From: Actinoplanes oblitus
Lineage (GTDB): Bacteria; Actinomycetota; Actinomycetes; Mycobacteriales; Micromonosporaceae
DNA length: 64,000 nucleotides
NCBI RefSeq assembly: GCF_030252345.1
Contig: NZ_CP126980.1
Location: forward strand, 1,015,501-1,079,500
Direction of reading: 5' to 3'
Each line of letters opens with the position of its first letter. The first letter of the stretch is position 1. The notes under the pieces were generated by a model. That model worked only from the letters and a program-made list of their open reading frames with translations, did not search any database and was not told the DNA's origin. The translations under genes were made by a program, and so were the position numbers. This document shows, one piece after another, positions 7,363 to 15,827 of the stretch.

Positions 7363-8781
7363 ATGACCATCGAAACCGCGGCCCAGGCGGCGTATCTCGT
7401 CGCGGCCCTGCTCTTCATCCTGGCGCTGGCCGGCCTGTCCCGGCACGAGAGCGCCAAGTTCGGCAACCTCTTCGGCATCCTCGGGATGGCGCTGGCCCTG
7501 GTCGCGACGGTGGCGCTGGCGGTGGTCGGCGACCTGAGCGGCACCGGCCTGGCCCTGCTGCTGGTGGCGATGGGCATCGGCGCCACGATCGGCCTGTACC
7601 GGGCCGGCAAGGTCGAGATGACCGGGATGCCGGAGCTGATCGCCTTGCTGCACAGCTTCGTCGGCCTGGCCGCCGTGCTGGTCGGCTGGAACGGATACCT
7701 GCACGTCGAGGCCGATCCGGCCGGCGCCGAGGCGGCCGCGCTCGGGGCTCAGCACCTGCTCGGGATCCACAGTGCCGAGGTGTTCATCGGCGTCTTCATC
7801 GGCGCTGTCACCTTCACCGGGTCGATCGTCGCCTTCCTCAAGCTGTCCGCCCGGATGAAGTCGCGGCCGCTCATGCTGCCCGGCAAGAACCTGCTCAACG
7901 TGGGCGCGCTGATCGCCTTCGTGGCGCTGACCGTCTGGTTCGTGATCGACCCGCGGCTCGGGGCGCTGATCGCGGTGACAGCCATCGCGCTGCTGCTCGG
8001 CTGGCACCTGGTCGCCTCGATCGGCGGCGGCGACATGCCGGTCGTGGTGTCCATGCTGAACAGCTACTCCGGATGGGCCGCCGCGGCCTCCGGGTTCCTG
8101 CTCTCCAACGACCTGCTGATCGTGACCGGGGCGCTGGTCGGGTCGTCCGGCGCCTACCTGTCGTACATCATGTGCAAGGCGATGAACCGGTCGTTCCTGT
8201 CGGTGATCGCCGGTGGCTTCGGCATCGAGGCCGGGCCGTCCGACGACACCGACTACGGCGAACACCGGGAGATCCAGGCGGACGCCGTCGCCAAGCTGCT
8301 CAGCTCGGCCGATTCGGTGATCATCACGCCGGGGTACGGGATGGCGGTGGCCCAGGCGCAGTACGGCGTCGCCGAGCTCACCCGCAAACTCCGGGAGAAG
8401 GGGGTGGACGTCCGGTTCGGCATCCACCCGGTCGCCGGTCGCCTGCCCGGGCACATGAACGTGCTGCTCGCCGAGGCGAAGGTGCCGTACGACGTGGTGC
8501 TGGAGATGGACGAGATCAACGACGACTTCGCCCGGACCTCGGTGGTGCTGGTGATCGGCGCCAACGACACGGTGAACCCGGCGGCCACCGAGGACCCGGC
8601 GAGCCCGATCGCGGGCATGCCGGTGCTGAAGGTGTGGGAGGCCGGCGAGGTGATCATCTTCAAGCGGTCGATGGCGTCCGGGTACGCGGGCGTACAGAAC
8701 CCGCTCTTCTTCCGGGAGAACAGCGCGATGCTCTTCGGCGACGCCAAGGAGCGGGTGAACGACATCCTGCGCGCCTTCTGA
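7363..8781 (+). CDS. pntB: NAD(P) transhydrogenase subunit beta
   Basis: The 472-residue protein has about eight to nine membrane helices in the first 270 residues and the NADP(H)-binding domain III at the C-terminus. Visible signatures are [50 protein letters not shown] and the closing [17 protein letters not shown]. It forms the proton channel and NADP site of the membrane-bound transhydrogenase. It lies 4 bases after pntA in an obvious two-gene operon and is followed by a strong hairpin. Confidence 0.95.
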   Translation: MTIETAAQAAYLVAALLFILALAGLSRHESAKFGNLFGILGMALALVATVALAVVGDLSGTGLALLLVAMGIGATIGLYRAGKVEMTGMPELIALLHSFVGLAAVLVGWNGYLHVEADPAGAEAAALGAQHLLGIHSAEVFIGVFIGAVTFTGSIVAFLKLSARMKSRPLMLPGKNLLNVGALIAFVALTVWFVIDPRLGALIAVTAIALLLGWHLVASIGGGDMPVVVSMLNSYSGWAAAASGFLLSNDLLIVTGALVGSSGAYLSYIMCKAMNRSFLSVIAGGFGIEAGPSDDTDYGEHREIQADAVAKLLSSADSVIITPGYGMAVAQAQYGVAELTRKLREKGVDVRFGIHPVAGRLPGHMNVLLAEAKVPYDVVLEMDEINDDFARTSVVLVIGANDTVNPAATEDPASPIAGMPVLKVWEAGEVIIFKRSMASGYAGVQNPLFFRENSAMLFGDAKERVNDILRAF

Positions 8782-8789
8782 CCGCCGCC

Positions 8790-8822
8790 GCCGGGGTCCC
8801 GGGTGTCCGCCCGGGCCCCGGC
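8790..8822 (+). terminator. Hairpin after pntAB
   Basis: A 13-bp GC stem (8790-8803 with 8810-8822, one bulged T at 8797) with a 6-nt loop starts 9 bases after the pntB stop. There is no U-tract, so it is terminator-like rather than classical. Confidence 0.55.
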
Positions 8823-8863
8823 GGGATAGATAACGATCACTCGGGTCGGACAGAATCGCGGCT

Positions 8864-10081
8864 ATGAGCGACCATGCCGCGACAGTACGGGACTACGACC
8901 TGTTCACCACCGAGGCGATGACCGACCCGGACGTCTTCCTGCACCGGGTCCGCGCCGAGAGTCCGCTCGCCTGGCTGCCCCAGTTCGACGCCTACCTGCT
9001 GACCCGGTACGCCGACGTGCACGCCGCGCTGCGCGACAAGCGGCTGGACAGCGCCAACATGGCCCGCGTCCTGCAGCGCCTGACCCCCGCGGAGCAGGAG
9101 GAGCTGGCCCCGGTCCGGCGCTCCATCGAGATGTGGATGGGGCACACCGTCCCGGCCGACCACGTGCGCTTCCAGCAGCTGCTCAAGCGGTACTTCACCC
9201 CGGCGATGGTGGACCGGTTGCGGCCGCGGGTGCGGGAGTTCACCCACGAGCTGATCGACGCCGTCGCCCCGAAGGGGAAGATGGACGTGGTCCGCGACCT
9301 GGCCTATCCGCTGCCGGCGAACGTAATCGCCGAGCTGCTCGGGATGCCGGTCAGCGACCGCGAGCAGTTGCAGGCGTGGTCCCGCGACATCGTGCCGATC
9401 TTCGGCAACGGTGACGTCCAGCAGCTGCGGGTGGCCCAGCGCAGCATGCTGGAGATGCACGACTACCTGCGGGTCATCGCGGCCGAGCGCCGCCGGGAGC
9501 CCCGCGAGGACGTGCTGAGCACGTTCATGGCGGCCGAGGCCGAGGGCGTCGTCACCGAGGACGAGGCGGTCGCCAACTGCGTGCTGCTGCTCTTCGCCGG
9601 TCACGAGACCACCGCCAACCTGATCGCCAACGGGCTGGTGCTGCTCTTCGACAACCCCGGCCAGCTGGCCAAGCTCCGGGCCGATCCGGACCTCATGCCG
9701 CTCGCCGTCGAGGAGATGCTGCGCTGCGACGGCCCGGCCGGGGTGATCGGCCGGGACGCCACCGAGCCGGTCGAGCTGGCCGGGCATGCGATACCGGCCG
9801 GGAAACACATCTACCTGGCGCTGATGGCGGCGAACCGGGACCCGGAGGTCTTCGCCGACCCGGACGTCTTCGACATCACCCGCAAACCCAACCGCCATCT
9901 CAGCTTCGGCATGGGCACCTATTACTGCCTGGGCGCGGCGCTGGCCCGGATGGAGACGGACGAGTGCATGCGGATCCTGCTGGATCGGTGCCCCGAGTTG
10001 CGGCCGGCTTACGAGACGCCGGACTGGCAGCCGAGCATGCCGATCGGTCACCGGCTCGGCTCGCTGCCGGTGACCTTCTGA
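8864..10081 (+). CDS. Cytochrome P450
   Basis: The 405-residue length is typical of soluble bacterial P450s. The I-helix oxygen-activation motif AGHETTANL lies near residue 245, the K-helix ExxR sits within EEMLRCDGP, and the heme-binding loop FGMGTYYCLGAALAR has its cysteine ligand near 354. The usual histidine two residues before the cysteine (FGxGxHxC) is replaced by tyrosine. It is a heme monooxygenase needing separate ferredoxin and reductase partners; none is next to it, and the substrate cannot be predicted. It starts 82 bases after pntB but is separated from it by the hairpin. Confidence 0.92.
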   Translation: MSDHAATVRDYDLFTTEAMTDPDVFLHRVRAESPLAWLPQFDAYLLTRYADVHAALRDKRLDSANMARVLQRLTPAEQEELAPVRRSIEMWMGHTVPADHVRFQQLLKRYFTPAMVDRLRPRVREFTHELIDAVAPKGKMDVVRDLAYPLPANVIAELLGMPVSDREQLQAWSRDIVPIFGNGDVQQLRVAQRSMLEMHDYLRVIAAERRREPREDVLSTFMAAEAEGVVTEDEAVANCVLLLFAGHETTANLIANGLVLLFDNPGQLAKLRADPDLMPLAVEEMLRCDGPAGVIGRDATEPVELAGHAIPAGKHIYLALMAANRDPEVFADPDVFDITRKPNRHLSFGMGTYYCLGAALARMETDECMRILLDRCPELRPAYETPDWQPSMPIGHRLGSLPVTF

Positions 10082-10110
10082 CGGCGTACCGAAAAGGGTG
10101 GGAAAAGCAG

Positions 10111-10139
10111 AACGCCCGGACCGAGGTCCGGGCGTTTCG
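10111..10139. terminator. Bidirectional-type terminator between P450 and the duplicated tRNA end
   Basis: AACGCCCGGAC pairs with GTCCGGGCGTT (11 bp, short loop) followed by TCGC on the plus strand. It serves P450 and was probably also the original terminator of tRNA-Ala before the element inserted. Confidence 0.65.
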
Positions 10140-10142
10140 CAA

Positions 10143-10190
10143 GGGTGGAGCTGAGGGACTCGAACCCCTGACCCCCACACTGCCAGTGTG
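10143..10190 (-). repeat. Distal attachment site: duplicated 3' part of tRNA-Ala(GGC)
   Basis: This 48-base stretch repeats positions 14051-14099, differing by one missing G in the T-stem. It covers the tRNA from the anticodon loop to the 3' end and diverges abruptly at AAGATG. Such a partial copy in the same orientation as the intact tRNA is the signature of site-specific integration. The element lies between this copy and the tRNA. Confidence 0.85.
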
Positions 10191-10396
10191 AAGATGTCAG
10201 TTGCAGTGATCGGCAGGAGTCGGGTTTCGGCAGCTCACACGGGGGCTAGTCACACGCCTAACGGTATCTCGCAGCGCGTGTGAGATGACGACGTGTGATA
10301 CGTGTGTGATATCGGAAAGGATGCAATTCCCCTGGTCAGGAGGGCTCAGATGTTGACACCGAGCCCATCAGTGGTCCCGTTGCGGGCGCAGTGACC
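10191..10396. other. Element end region with repeated CACACG/TGTGAG motifs
   Basis: There is no gene here. Short motifs CTCACACG (10234), TCACACG (10250), CGTGTGAG (10277), ACGTGTGAT (10291) and CGTGTGTGAT (10301) occur within 80 bases. Related words recur upstream of and just after the recombinase pseudogene, so they are candidate recombinase arm sites. Confidence 0.4.
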
Positions 10397-11212
10397 TTAG
10401 GAGCTTCTTGCACGGGGATTCCCGCCCGCAGCATCCGAATATTCCGTCACGCCCGCGATAACTGCAATATCTTCGTCGCCTAGACCCGCCGATTCAGCAT
10501 CCTCGGACTCCGAAGTTGTCACGGGTTCCCCCGACGGAGTCTGCGCATCTAGCTGCGACGGACCGACTGCCGCCGCCAATAAAGCCGCGTTCGGAACATT
10601 AAGCGGGCCCTCATCTGTTTCGAGGACTGTGTAGAGAAGTCCGGCCGAAAAAATGGTTCCGATGTGCGGACCGTTGATCGATCCGTTCATTACTCTTATC
10701 CTCTGCCCAGGGACGTACGGGCGCGCGAAGAGTAGAACTAGACCTGCGAATAGGTTGCTCAGTACGGGCTGAGCGGCAAGCCCTAGAACGACGCCAGTTA
10801 TCGCACCGCCGACGAGCAGTTGTCGTAACTCGATTCCGGCGAGATCGCATACGGAGACCGCGACGGTAAAATAGCCGACTAGCAGCACCACGAAGCGCAG
10901 CGGAGTTCCTGCGGCGTCTCCAGCTTTTGCGGATGCCACACGTTGGACCTCTCGCGCCGCTGAGCGAGTCGCGGCAATCCCGAGCAATCCCGTAAGCATC
11001 GCGCACCCGTAGGCAATAAGTCGCATACGAAGCGAGGCGGTGTGTACGCCTCCGACGGCATGTCCGGCGATTAGCGTAGCTAATGCCCCCAGGCCTAATA
11101 CAATTGTTCGCCGTAGATGCAGACGAAGACCAAGCTCTAGCCGGCGCGAAGACTCAGAGTCGGGGCTGGAAGGTGTACTTCCGCCAATACTTTGCCTCGT
11201 TGCTGACCACAT
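10397..11212 (-). CDS. MscS-family mechanosensitive channel-like protein
   Basis: The 271-residue protein has an N-terminal basic tail, three hydrophobic helices (about 34-52, 63-80, 106-126) and then the MscS pore helix and beta-domain entry: GGAITGVVLGLAAQPVLSNL, FAGLVLLFARPYVPGQRIRV. MscS channels open under membrane tension and release solutes during hypo-osmotic shock. The C-terminal domain is shorter than in E. coli MscS and ends in an acidic, probably disordered tail. The gene is lower in GC than the chromosome and lies in the integrative-element remnant. No neighbour suggests a specific role. Confidence 0.8.
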   Translation of the reverse strand: MWSATRQSIGGSTPSSPDSESSRRLELGLRLHLRRTIVLGLGALATLIAGHAVGGVHTASLRMRLIAYGCAMLTGLLGIAATRSAAREVQRVASAKAGDAAGTPLRFVVLLVGYFTVAVSVCDLAGIELRQLLVGGAITGVVLGLAAQPVLSNLFAGLVLLFARPYVPGQRIRVMNGSINGPHIGTIFSAGLLYTVLETDEGPLNVPNAALLAAAVGPSQLDAQTPSGEPVTTSESEDAESAGLGDEDIAVIAGVTEYSDAAGGNPRARSS

Positions 11213-11599
11213 GCTTGCTCTCCCTTCGCGGAAGCGCCAACCTTAGCGAACCCATCCAGGTCGAGTTCGAGGGATCACTCGCCCGAGCATCAAGATGTGA
11301 CCAAGCTTACTTGTCAGATTTGCGGCATTGGTGCGGACCGCTAGGTCGGGTGGCAGCTCACCGTGCCAGGGTTGCTACCTTGCAGCGATAAGTGGGGGCG
11401 GCGCAGCAATCGGCAAGCACCTCGCGACGAGCCCCTGGCGTATTCCATCTTGCTGCGGATACGTCTCCACCGGGAGAGGCTAAGGAGCGCACCAAACGCA
11501 GCGATCTAAGATGTTAAACGCCGAGCGCTCGTCCTTTGATCACACAGGCAGGAGCATGCATCCTGTCGGCATGGTCGGCAGGAGGGATATAATTCAGGC
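11213..11599. other. Intergenic region in the element, no gene seen
   Basis: This AT-richer stretch lies between two divergent genes. Open frames here are short, antisense to the MscS gene or lack a ribosome site. It presumably holds the divergent promoters. Confidence 0.4.
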
Positions 11600-11785
11600 A
11601 TGCGCGCTTTTGCCGGCAAGACGGCCAAGGTTGTTTTCGTCGTCGTGACTGCCAGTCTCGGGTGGTACCTTGGAACGTTGATAGGATCTCAATTCTTCGA
11701 AAGCAAGGCGACCGGCCCCACTCTTGGGTTTGTGCTGGGAGTGGCATTGGGGGTATCTGCAATAACGCTCAGCCCGAGGAAGTGA
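11600..11785 (+). CDS. Small two-helix membrane protein
   Basis: The 61-residue protein has a basic start (MRAFAGKTAK), a hydrophobic helix (about 11-28) and a second Gly-rich helix (TLGFVLGVALGVSAITL) with glycine-zipper spacing. No family was recognised. AGGAGGG lies about 15 bases before the ATG, farther than ideal. It sits inside the element remnant and is followed 200 bases later by a large palindrome that could end its transcript. The coding call rests on this hydrophobic pattern, so it is moderate. Confidence 0.5.
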   Translation: MRAFAGKTAKVVFVVVTASLGWYLGTLIGSQFFESKATGPTLGFVLGVALGVSAITLSPRK

Positions 11786-12001
11786 GGACCATCAAGAACG
11801 CGTTCAGCTGTGACGTAATAAATTTGCCATGTTGGCCGACCGTAACGACATTACGATGCGCTATGCGTCGCGGTCGCCTTAGGCGTCGATATAAAATTGT
11901 CGTCACCTTGGACTATCGCGGCCACTCGGCGCCGGAACGCGGACGTTGCTGCGAACGCCCTCCTGTAATCAGGCACGTCGTTGGCCGCTTGCGCTCGCAT
12001 T

Positions 12002-12037
12002 GCGAAGGCCGTGTCCCAATTGGGACACGGCCTTCGC
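12002..12037. terminator. Perfect 36-bp palindrome
   Basis: Positions 12002-12019 are the exact reverse complement of 12020-12037, centred on AATT. As RNA it forms a hairpin of up to 16 bp with a small loop. It lies between the small membrane gene (plus) and the exported protein gene (minus), so it is probably a bidirectional terminator, though a protein-binding site is possible. Confidence 0.6.
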
Positions 12038-12117
12038 CAAGATCAGCTTACGGTGTGACGCGCATGGCCATCTGTACGAATGGCCTGGCTGTGGGGCATC
12101 GCGTCGTCTGATTCAGT

Positions 12118-12552
12118 TCAGGCAGCCCAACATGCATAGCCGGGGGTGCGGATGGGCGCTTTCGGGATATGAACGATTTCCCAGTGGGCGCAAACCCGCT
12201 GCCCGCTGTCCCAATTTCGCTGAATGTTCTCCATGTTGCCTCGGATTTCGTCTCCCGGCCTTACCTGCGTTATGGGAGAAATCCAACTGCGGCCCCTGTT
12301 GTCTTCAAGGACAATCCGTCCAGTGTGCGAGTATTCCGAGCTTTCATTTTCGTACCCGCCATACATGGCCTCGACGTAATGACCTCGCCGACACATTGTC
12401 AGGCTGATGGTTCCGTTAATTCCGCCCTTTGTCGGCCTGAACTGTTCCATCTTGCAGGCAACTGGTGACGCTGCCGACGCCGCCTGCGGGACGATAGCAA
12501 GTGAGGCGAACAGCCCAGCAGCTACCGCAAGAGCGGCTTTTGTTTTACGCAA
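12118..12552 (-). CDS. Small exported protein of unknown function
   Basis: The 144-residue protein starts at TTG 12552, placed 6 bases after GAAGGG; a longer frame from 12609 has no such site and would put nine hydrophilic residues or more before the signal. It has a clear Sec signal peptide (RKTKAALAVAAGLFASLAIV, cleavage after PQAASA). The mature part of about 117 residues has four cysteines (ACKMEQ, TMCRRG, RVCAHW, YACWAA), probably two disulfides, and beta-rich character (GTISLTMC, RIVLEDNRGRSW). No family was recognised. It is lower in GC than the chromosome and is cargo of the element remnant. Confidence 0.7.
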   Translation of the reverse strand: MRKTKAALAVAAGLFASLAIVPQAASAASPVACKMEQFRPTKGGINGTISLTMCRRGHYVEAMYGGYENESSEYSHTGRIVLEDNRGRSWISPITQVRPGDEIRGNMENIQRNWDSGQRVCAHWEIVHIPKAPIRTPGYACWAA

Positions 12553-12609
12553 AACTAACCCTTCGCCTTTCGTGATGACCATCAGGCGGCCATTGGTCCC
12601 TGGTGGCAA

Positions 12610-13183
12610 CCCGAAATCATTTGATCAAGCTCTGCAATAGAAGCGAGCATTGATCACTTTTGTCGGGCGAAGTCTAGGCGGATCGACCCCGATGCGTCAA
12701 CCTCGATACTGAGCACGATGCGGCTCGGCTGTAAGGTTCAGGAAGGAAACCAGCCCTTGTCTCCTATTACGCAGGGTTGTTGGGCGGATTCATTGCGTGT
12801 TGGCGTAACTGCTACCTCGCCCTGTCCCTAAGGGTGTTACTCAAGGAGCAGGCCAGAAACCGAGAAGTGCTTTCTGATTGGGAAGGCGGGTATTTCTGCA
12901 AGTCCGACAGGTGGCCGTCGGCGAGACCATGCGGCTGGTCGACAATGCCCGACCGGACCAGGGCAAAGTGATGCGGGCCGGCGAGTCGACCCGCCTCAGC
13001 GCCGCAATTGATAGCGGCCGACGGTTCACTGCGGACTTCCAGATGCCGGACAACGGCGCGGACGATCGGGATTAGCAGGTGAAAACAATCGAAGTTGACC
13101 ACATTGGGTGTGTGACGCGCCTGCCCTGACCTGCTTGTATAGGGCCGCGTCACACACCCATCTCACCGGAAGGACGGGTCGCG
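12610..13183. other. Region before the recombinase pseudogene, no supported gene
   Basis: A 65-codon plus-strand frame (12878-13075) has no recognised domain or ribosome site. The most notable structure is the inverted repeat at 13105-13160 directly upstream of the recombinase start, listed separately. Confidence 0.4.
13105..13160. repeat. 15-bp inverted repeat upstream of the recombinase gene
   Basis: TGGGTGTGTGACGCG (13105-13119) and its exact reverse complement (13146-13160) flank a 26-base spacer ending 23 bases before the recombinase ATG. It could be an operator for autoregulation or an arm-type site for recombination proteins. The core word GTGTGTGA also occurs at the far end of the element. 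Confidence 0.6.
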
Positions 13184-13947
13184 ATGCCACGTGGCACGGA
13201 CCCGCTCAAGAAAGTCGAGCTTCCCTCGGGCGAGATCCGCTACCGCTTCACGGTGGACGTCGGGCAGAAGGTGAAGACCGACAAGCAGGGCCGGCCAGCG
13301 CAGACGCAGAAGGAGATGACGATTTGGACCGCCGACCAGGCGGCCGCGTTCCTGGCGGCGACCGCGAACGACTGGGTGGCCATCGCTTGGGAGATGTCGA
13401 TGTACGGCCTGCGCTGGTGCGACGTCGACATGATCAACCGGACCATCACGATCCAGAAGACCCGTTCGATCCTCGACGGCGTGGTGATCGAGGACGAACC
13501 GAAGTCCGAGCGATCGAAGCGCACCCTGCCGCTCGATGACGACATGGTCACTAAGCTGACGGCGCTGCAACTGAGTCAGCGCGGCGAGGCGGAGGAGGCG
13601 GGCGACGCGTACGGCGCTCGTGCCCGGACTGCGGGCAGCTGCACGTGGTCGTCGACGAGATCGGCGCCCCGGTGCACCCGTAGACGTATTCGGACATGTT
13701 CGAGTGGCGGGTGAAGAAGGCCGGCCTGCCGCGGAACCGGCTGCATGACACCCGGCACACCTGCGGCACGCTCATGCACCTGCGTGGCGTGCCGATCGCC
13801 GCGATCTCGGCGTGGCTCGGCCACGCGTCGGCCAGCTTCACGATGAAGACGTACGTGCACAGCCAGGACGACGCGATGCGTGATGCCGGGGCCACCCTGA
13901 CGGGGATGCTCCGGCCCGTGTCGCCTGCCGAGAAGCCTACGGCGTGA
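13184..13947 (+). pseudogene. Tyrosine recombinase (integrase), multiply disrupted
   Basis: The first frame (13184 on) begins like an actinobacterial phage-type integrase, then jumps from KTDKQGRPAQTQ to EMTIWTADQAAAFLAAT without the usual core-binding domain. Box I reads MYGLRWCDVDM, as if the RGE-LGLR segment with the catalytic arginine had been deleted between two GLR words. Near 13600-13625 the frame shifts, and in the new frame a TAG stop (13681) interrupts VHP/TYSDMFEW. The rest is intact: HDTRHTCGTLMHL with the H-x-x-R box, WLGHAS, and the tyrosine in MKTYVHSQ. It cannot make an active recombinase, which explains why the element is fixed. Confidence 0.85.
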
Positions 13948-14010
13948 AATCTCACAGGGCCGCTGAGTTGTTGTGAGATCTCGTGAGATTGTGGATCTCT
14001 GGAGATATGG

Positions 14011-14044
14011 AAAAGGGCCCGATCGGAGATCCGATCAAGCCCTT
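14011..14044 (-). terminator. Terminator of tRNA-Ala supplied by the element
   Basis: Read on the minus strand, AAGGGC and GCCCTT flank an inner 6-bp stem GATCGG/CCGATC with a 4-nt loop, followed by TTTTCC. It sits 10 bases beyond the tRNA 3' end and seems to replace the native terminator now left behind at 10111-10139. Confidence 0.65.
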
Positions 14045-14053
14045 GACCTGGGG

Positions 14054-14126
14054 TGGAGCTGAGGGGACTCGAACCCCTGACCCCCACACTGCCAGTGTGG
14101 TGCGCTACCAGCTGCGCCACAGCCCC
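14054..14126 (-). tRNA. tRNA-Ala (anticodon GGC)
   Basis: The 73-nt gene folds into a full cloverleaf. The acceptor stem is GGGGCTG with CAGCTCC (one G-U), the anticodon arm is CCACA-CTGGCAG-TGTGG giving anticodon GGC, and the T-arm is AGGGG-TTCGAGT-CCCCT, with discriminator A. The 3' CCA is not encoded. It is the integration target of the element on its downstream side; the copy here was restored by the element end and is complete. Confidence 0.95.
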
Positions 14127-14203
14127 TTGCCGTTGTCCCCGGCGTTTCCCCCGGGCACGCTGGAAATATTACACACCCCTCCGGGGCCCCTGCAGCACCC
14201 CCC

Positions 14204-14797
14204 TCAGTTCAGCGAGACGTCCGGGGGGAAGTGCGCGACGGCGGCCAGGATGTCGCCCTGCCGGCGCAGGACCATGGCCCACAGGTCGTCCGGACGCTCG
14301 ACGAACGGGTCGCCGGGGAGGGCGTCGAAGACGAACCAGGAGCCGGCCGCGATCTCCTCCTCCAGCTGGCCCGCGGACCAGCCGGAGTAACCGGCGAACA
14401 CGCGGATGCCCGCCACGTTGTCCCGGAGCCGCTCCGGGTCGGCGGAGAGGTCGAGGGTGCCCAGCGAACCGGCCACCGGATGAAAACCGGTCACCCGCTT
14501 TTTCACCTCGGGGCGGGTGCGAGCCAGGCAGATGGCCGACTCGGGCTGCACCGGGCCGCCCTCGAAGAGCACCGCCGGGTCGCCGGCCAGCTCGCCCCAG
14601 TTGCCGAGCACCTCGGCGACCGGGACCTCGGTGGCCCGGTTGAGCACCACGCCCAGTGCGCCGCCCTGCTCGTGGGCGACCAGCAGCACGACCGTCCGGT
14701 CGAAGTTGGGGTCTTTCAGGGTCGGCGTGGCAACCAGCAGCTGACCGGTCATCGACTCCACCGACCGGCCTCCGATCCGCTGTCCCTCACCGAACAC
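14204..14797 (-). CDS. YqgE/AlgH family protein (UPF0301)
   Basis: The 197-residue protein shows the family hallmarks: GQLLVATPTLKDPNFDRTVV, the GALGVVLNR segment, the FEGGPVQPE segment and VFAGYSGWSAGQLEEEI near residues 135-150. The biochemical role of this cytoplasmic family is not settled. The upstream start adds about 15 residues; MTGQLLVATP at 14752 is an equally good start and agrees better with most relatives. It is divergent from the MTA phosphorylase gene (81 bases between starts), and its stop lies 77 bases from the tRNA. Confidence 0.88.
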   Translation of the reverse strand: MFGEGQRIGGRSVESMTGQLLVATPTLKDPNFDRTVVLLVAHEQGGALGVVLNRATEVPVAEVLGNWGELAGDPAVLFEGGPVQPESAICLARTRPEVKKRVTGFHPVAGSLGTLDLSADPERLRDNVAGIRVFAGYSGWSAGQLEEEIAAGSWFVFDALPGDPFVERPDDLWAMVLRRQGDILAAVAHFPPDVSLN

Positions 14798-14877
14798 GAA
14801 ACACCTGCCGTCCGTTTGACGTCAACGCCATGCTCAGCACATTAGCCCGAGTTTCCGGCCACCGATAAGGTCTGCAC

Positions 14878-15684
14878 ATGAACCCGTCACCCCCGGCAGC
14901 AGAGATCGGCGTCATCGGCGGATCCGGCCTGTACGCACTCCTGGACGGCGCCATTGAACACGAGGTGACGACGCCGTACGGTCCGCCATCCGACAAGATC
15001 ACAGTGGCCACCGTTTCCGGGCGGCGCGTGGCCTTCCTGCCCCGGCACGGGCGTGATCACCGCTTCCCGCCGCACCGGATTCCCTATCGGGCGAACCTGT
15101 GGGCGCTGCGCTCGCTCGGGGTGCGCCAGATCATCGCGCCGTGCGCTGTCGGTGGCCTGCGTCCCGAGCTGGGGCCGGGCACGTTCGTGGTGCCGGACCA
15201 GCTGATCGACCGGACCAGCGGCCGCGAGCAGACGTATTACGACACCGGCGCGGTGCACGTGTCGTTCGCCGACCCCTACTGCCCGGCCGGCCGGGCCACC
15301 GTGCTGGATTCCGCCGCGCGGGTGAACGCCGTCGACGGCGGCACCATGGTCGTCGTCGAGGGCCCGCGCTTCTCCACCCGCGCCGAGTCCCGCTGGTTCA
15401 CCTCGATCGGCGGCACGATCGTGAACATGACCGGTCACCCGGAAGCGGTGCTCGCCCGCGAGCTGGCCCTCTGCTACACCGCCATCGCCCTGGTGACCGA
15501 TCTCGACGCGGGCGTCGAGGGCGATCACGGGGTAACCCAGGAGGAGGTGTTCGGCGTCTTCGCGGAGAACACGGCCCGCCTGCGCGACATCCTGCTGGAC
15601 GCGGTGGCCAAACTGCCGGCCGAGCGGGCCTGCCCCTGCAAGGACGCTCTGCAGGGGATCAAGCTTCCCTTCGACCTTCCCTGA
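14878..15684 (+). CDS. mtnP: S-methyl-5'-thioadenosine phosphorylase
   Basis: The 268-residue length and motifs fit the MTAP/PNP family: IGVIGGSGLYAL, RHGRDHRFPPHRIPYRANLW, EGPRFSTRAES and NMTGHPEAVLARE. It splits methylthioadenosine (a by-product of polyamine and related synthesis) with phosphate into adenine and methylthioribose-1-phosphate for methionine salvage. The active-site loop reads TDLDAGVEGDHGVTQEEVF, as in actinobacterial members; a preference for methylthioinosine cannot be excluded. The ATG at 14878 fits the conserved N-terminus. It stands alone. Confidence 0.88.
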   Translation: MNPSPPAAEIGVIGGSGLYALLDGAIEHEVTTPYGPPSDKITVATVSGRRVAFLPRHGRDHRFPPHRIPYRANLWALRSLGVRQIIAPCAVGGLRPELGPGTFVVPDQLIDRTSGREQTYYDTGAVHVSFADPYCPAGRATVLDSAARVNAVDGGTMVVVEGPRFSTRAESRWFTSIGGTIVNMTGHPEAVLARELALCYTAIALVTDLDAGVEGDHGVTQEEVFGVFAENTARLRDILLDAVAKLPAERACPCKDALQGIKLPFDLP

Positions 15685-15827
15685 GCAAACCCGTTTCGGG
15701 TACGCCGTGAGCGTCCCGGAGCCGGTCAGCCGCCGCTCGACCCGGCCGTGACCGGCCGGCTGCCCGCCGCCCGGCTCGGGAGGCCCGTCCGACCTGGAGC
15801 GACAGCCGGCAGCCGGACGGGTGCACG

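Larger units (their letters stand above)
10143..14126. mobile_element. Remnant of an integrative element inserted in tRNA-Ala(GGC)
   Basis: About 3.9 kb is bounded by the partial tRNA copy (10143-10190) and the intact tRNA gene (14054-14126). Inside are a tyrosine recombinase pseudogene next to the tRNA end, clusters of TGTGAG/CACACG motifs near both ends, an MscS-like channel, a tiny membrane protein and a small exported protein. The inner 10.4-13.1 kb is visibly richer in A+T than the flanking chromosome, a sign of foreign origin. No replication, transfer or phage structural gene is left, so it looks like a decayed, immobile island. Confidence 0.8.

Noticed and set aside
5823..7610. 595-codon minus-strand open frame opposite pntA
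   Set aside because: It is a GC-rich shadow of pntA, with His/Arg/Asp-rich composition and no domain.
12878..13075. 65-codon frame upstream of the recombinase as an excisionase gene
   Set aside because: No helix-turn-helix or other excisionase-like pattern could be seen and there is no good ribosome site.
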